Origin: CAMDTE01 sp034679985
GTDB taxonomy: Bacteria; Bacteroidota; Bacteroidia; Flavobacteriales; Schleiferiaceae
Reading direction: 5' to 3'
Assembly: GCA_034679985.1 (NCBI GenBank)
Contig: JAXITR010000042.1
Span: forward strand, 1 to 17,434
DNA: 17,434 bases
Part shown: piece after piece, positions 15,293 to 17,434 of the stretch
Layout of the letters: each line of letters starts with the position of its first letter
Position numbering within the stretch: the stretch's first letter is position 1
The notes under the pieces: model-generated
The model's database searches: none
What the model was told of the DNA's origin: nothing
Seen by the model: only the letters and a program-made list of their open reading frames with translations
Translations under genes and position numbers: made by a program

Positions 15293-16605
15293 TGGCCGGA
15301 AAAATTCTCATCGTAACGTACTACTGGCCGCCGGCGGGAGGTCCAGGCGTGCAGCGCTGGCTGAAAACCGCCAAGGAATGGCAGCGCAGCGGGCAGGAAC
15401 TAACCGTTCTGACGGTAGACCCGGCCGCCGCCACCTACCCGGTGCAAGACGAATCGCTGCTGCAAGAGGTTGCGGAAATTAGAACGGTAACCACGCCCGC
15501 CACCGATTGGTTTGCCGCATACCAGCGCCTTACGGGACGCAAAGAGGTTCCGTACTCTGGATTTGCCAATCAGGCCGGAAAACCGGGGCCTCTGCAGGCC
15601 TTGTCTCGTTTTGTTCGCGGGAATTTCTTCTTGCCGGATCCGCGCAAAGGCTGGAACCGCCACGCCCTACGCGCCGCGCGTCAACTGGTGTCCGAAGGAG
15701 GATACACCGACGTCATCACCACCGGGCCGCCACACTCCACCCACCTCATCGGCCGGCAACTCCAGCGGGAAACGGGCATCGCATGGACCGCCGATTTCCG
15801 GGACCCGTGGACGGACATTTACTACTACGACCGCTTCTACCCTACCTCGTGGGCCCGCGCGCACGACCGAAAACTGGAGCGCACGGTGTTGGAAGAAGCC
15901 CGGCGGGTCTTGGTGGTCAGCGAAGACCTCAAGCGCACCTTGTTGGGCAAATCCAGCCGGGTGGACGCCGCCAAATTCTTGGTGCTTCCCAACGGATACG
16001 ACCCGGAAGACTTTGATCCGAACCGAAAACCACCCACCGAGTCCCATACCCCCGTTCTGGCCTACACCGGAACCCTGTCCCTGCAGTACCCGGTTGCGGC
16101 CCTGGTGTCCTCCTTTCAACAAACCCTGCGCCAAGGCAAATCCTTTGTCTTCCGCATGGCCGGAAAACCGGCCGACGAAGCCGTGGACGCCTTGCGTGCC
16201 TTGGAACGCGAATTCCCCGACGACTTCCGCCTGGAGCTCCTAGGGTACCTCCCCCATCGGGAGTCGGTTCAACTGCTTCAATCCGCAGACCTACTGGTAC
16301 TTTTAATCCCGGACCTCCCCAACAACCGCGGCATTCTCACCGGCAAACTTTTTGAATACCTGGGAACCGGCAGGCCCGTTTGGGGCTTTGGGCCGGAAAC
16401 CAATGGTGACGCACATTTGCTGCTTTTGGAAAACCGCGCCGGATCCTTGTTCGACCCCACCGACGACGGTTGCCAACGCGCTGCTCAGGCCCTTCAAAAG
16501 GCATTGGACAAACCCGGAACGGGTGCGGCAGACCCGTCCGCCTACACGCGCGCTGCTTTGGCGCAGAAGTTATTGAATTGGATGCAATCAACCCTCGATT
16601 CATGA
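15292..16605 (+). CDS. GT4-like glycosyltransferase (GT-B fold)
   Basis: Glycosyltransferase of 437 residues. It begins KILIVTYYWPPAGGPGVQRW, the typical acceptor-domain start of a Bacteroidota GT4-like group. Other markers are TTGPPHSTHLIG (143-154), TADFRDPWTD (166-175), VVSEDLK (208-214), LPNGYDPEDF (232-241) and the nucleotide-sugar-binding segment GILTGKLFEYLGTGRP (347-362), where E355 takes the place of the usual EX7E acidic residue. Unlike the transferase at 9264-10427, it has no full EX7E motif. The start overlaps the YfhO stop by one base (TAATG) and the stop overlaps the next start by four (ATGA), so three genes are tightly coupled. Donor and acceptor are unknown. Confidence 0.9.
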   Translation: MAGKILIVTYYWPPAGGPGVQRWLKTAKEWQRSGQELTVLTVDPAAATYPVQDESLLQEVAEIRTVTTPATDWFAAYQRLTGRKEVPYSGFANQAGKPGPLQALSRFVRGNFFLPDPRKGWNRHALRAARQLVSEGGYTDVITTGPPHSTHLIGRQLQRETGIAWTADFRDPWTDIYYYDRFYPTSWARAHDRKLERTVLEEARRVLVVSEDLKRTLLGKSSRVDAAKFLVLPNGYDPEDFDPNRKPPTESHTPVLAYTGTLSLQYPVAALVSSFQQTLRQGKSFVFRMAGKPADEAVDALRALEREFPDDFRLELLGYLPHRESVQLLQSADLLVLLIPDLPNNRGILTGKLFEYLGTGRPVWGFGPETNGDAHLLLLENRAGSLFDPTDDGCQRAAQALQKALDKPGTGAADPSAYTRAALAQKLLNWMQSTLDS

Positions 16606-17434
16606 ACCACAAAAGCTACCGATGGGGAGCGTGGCTGCTGTTGCTTTGTCCACTTCTGCTCCTTCCTTTGGCTACCCAAGACGGCCCCAGCCACGTCTGG
16701 CAAGCCTTGGCCTTGAACCACTTAGCGGCAGGAGATCCTGCATGGACGGCGGTAGCGGAACCCAACCACCCGCTGCTCTCCAACCAACTGATCCACCGCG
16801 TCCTTCAAGTATTGTTGGCCTTGGGAGCTACGGGACCCGTAGCGGAGAAAATCCTCCAGCTGCTGCTGGCACTACCTTTTGCTGCCGCCATTTATTGGGC
16901 AACCGGCCGACGACAAAAACACCCAGAACTGGCTGCATGGATTCCCGTTTTCTTCTTCAACCTATTGTTTTTTAAAGGCTTTTACAACTTCATTGCCGCA
17001 GCGGGATTGGCCCTTCTTGCCTTCAGACTGCTCCAACTTCGTCCTTCCAGTCTCTGGATACACCTGCTGTGGCCAGTCCTTTATTTTGCACATCCATTGG
17101 GTTTGGCCTTTGTGGGTTTGGCAGCTCTACTCCTTTATGCATCCGGCTTCGTTCAAGCAAAACCCAGCTATTTTCAGAACTCCGCAAAGACTCGCCTCCC
17201 TTTTCTTTCCTTGGCGCATGGCGCTTTTTGGGCATTGGTATTTGGGTACACATGGTTTGCTTCGGGTGCTTCCGGCGATGCAGCATCCGCACCGCGGACG
17301 GTCCCTTTTTTGGAACGATTGGCACGACTGGCATTGGGCGATGTATTGGCCCTACGCTTGGACCTTCGATTGCTACTGACCTGTGTGCTAACCCTTGCTG
17401 TTTGGGTTGCCGCAGCTGTGCCGCTGCGCCTGCC
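16602..17434 (+). CDS. Polytopic membrane protein, possibly GT-C-type (partial, right edge)
   Basis: The first 277 residues of a membrane protein; the rest is beyond the window. A membrane segment lies near 8-24. Directly after it comes DGPSH (27-31), then a long hydrophilic loop with EPNHPLLSNQLIHR (53-66) and further hydrophobic segments near 68-77, 84-98, 111-145, 152-180 and 206-223. An acidic motif after the first membrane segment is the usual catalytic place in GT-C glycosyltransferases (mannosyl and arabinosyl transferases), and similar DGP-H proteins occur in surface-glycan loci. I cannot name a family with confidence. The start codon overlaps the preceding glycosyltransferase stop (ATGA), so it belongs to the same unit. 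Confidence 0.7.
   Translation, partial: MNHKSYRWGAWLLLLCPLLLLPLATQDGPSHVWQALALNHLAAGDPAWTAVAEPNHPLLSNQLIHRVLQVLLALGATGPVAEKILQLLLALPFAAAIYWATGRRQKHPELAAWIPVFFFNLLFFKGFYNFIAAAGLALLAFRLLQLRPSSLWIHLLWPVLYFAHPLGLAFVGLAALLLYASGFVQAKPSYFQNSAKTRLPFLSLAHGAFWALVFGYTWFASGASGDAASAPRTVPFLERLARLALGDVLALRLDLRLLLTCVLTLAVWVAAAVPLRL

Noticed and set aside
1..17434. Mobile elements, CRISPR array, tRNA or rRNA genes
   Set aside because: I saw no transposase, integrase, regularly spaced repeats, tRNA-like cloverleaf or rRNA sequence; gaps between genes are all under about 70 bases.

Overview
The window looks like a chromosomal segment of a member of the Bacteroidota, probably a moderately GC-rich relative of the Flavobacteriales. 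The evidence is: a Bacteroidota-type YidC, with Lys where proteobacterial YidC has the groove Arg; a TonB-dependent receptor with an N-terminal carboxypeptidase-regulatory-like domain; a large YfhO protein; several TAnnTTTG promoter elements close to start codons; and the near absence of Shine-Dalgarno sequences. The exact lineage is an inference. The segment is densely coded: no gap exceeds about 70 bases, and I see no tRNA, rRNA, insertion sequence, CRISPR array or prophage gene.

Left half, minus strand (1-6839): rlmH, holA, a TonB-dependent receptor, pyrG and yidC (cut by the left edge) run in one direction with overlaps or gaps of 20 bases or less. They read as one housekeeping transcription unit with possible internal promoters before holA and pyrG. 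It covers 23S rRNA modification, the DNA polymerase III clamp-loader delta subunit, outer-membrane uptake, CTP synthesis and membrane-protein insertion.

Middle, plus strand (6878-9194): nadC (NAD synthesis) diverges from rlmH across a short promoter region built on a small palindrome. It overlaps a YihY/BrkB membrane protein gene by 4 bases. A small secreted DUF2147 protein follows with its own candidate promoter. A perfect 16-bp hairpin with a T-tract ends this unit, and the T-tract includes bases of the stop codon of the converging unit.

Right half (9264-17434): two divergent units separated by 61 bases form a cell-surface glycan locus. On the minus strand are a PAPS-type sulfotransferase, a polysaccharide flippase of the MOP superfamily and a GT4 glycosyltransferase, with overlapping ends. 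On the plus strand are a YfhO-family membrane protein, a second GT4-like glycosyltransferase and a polytopic membrane protein with a DGPSH motif after its first membrane segment (possibly a GT-C-type enzyme), cut by the right edge. Together they could assemble, sulfate, flip and further decorate a surface polysaccharide or glycolipid. That is an inference from families and gene order; no product is known. This is the most interesting part of the window, but nothing here is clearly a new kind of system.
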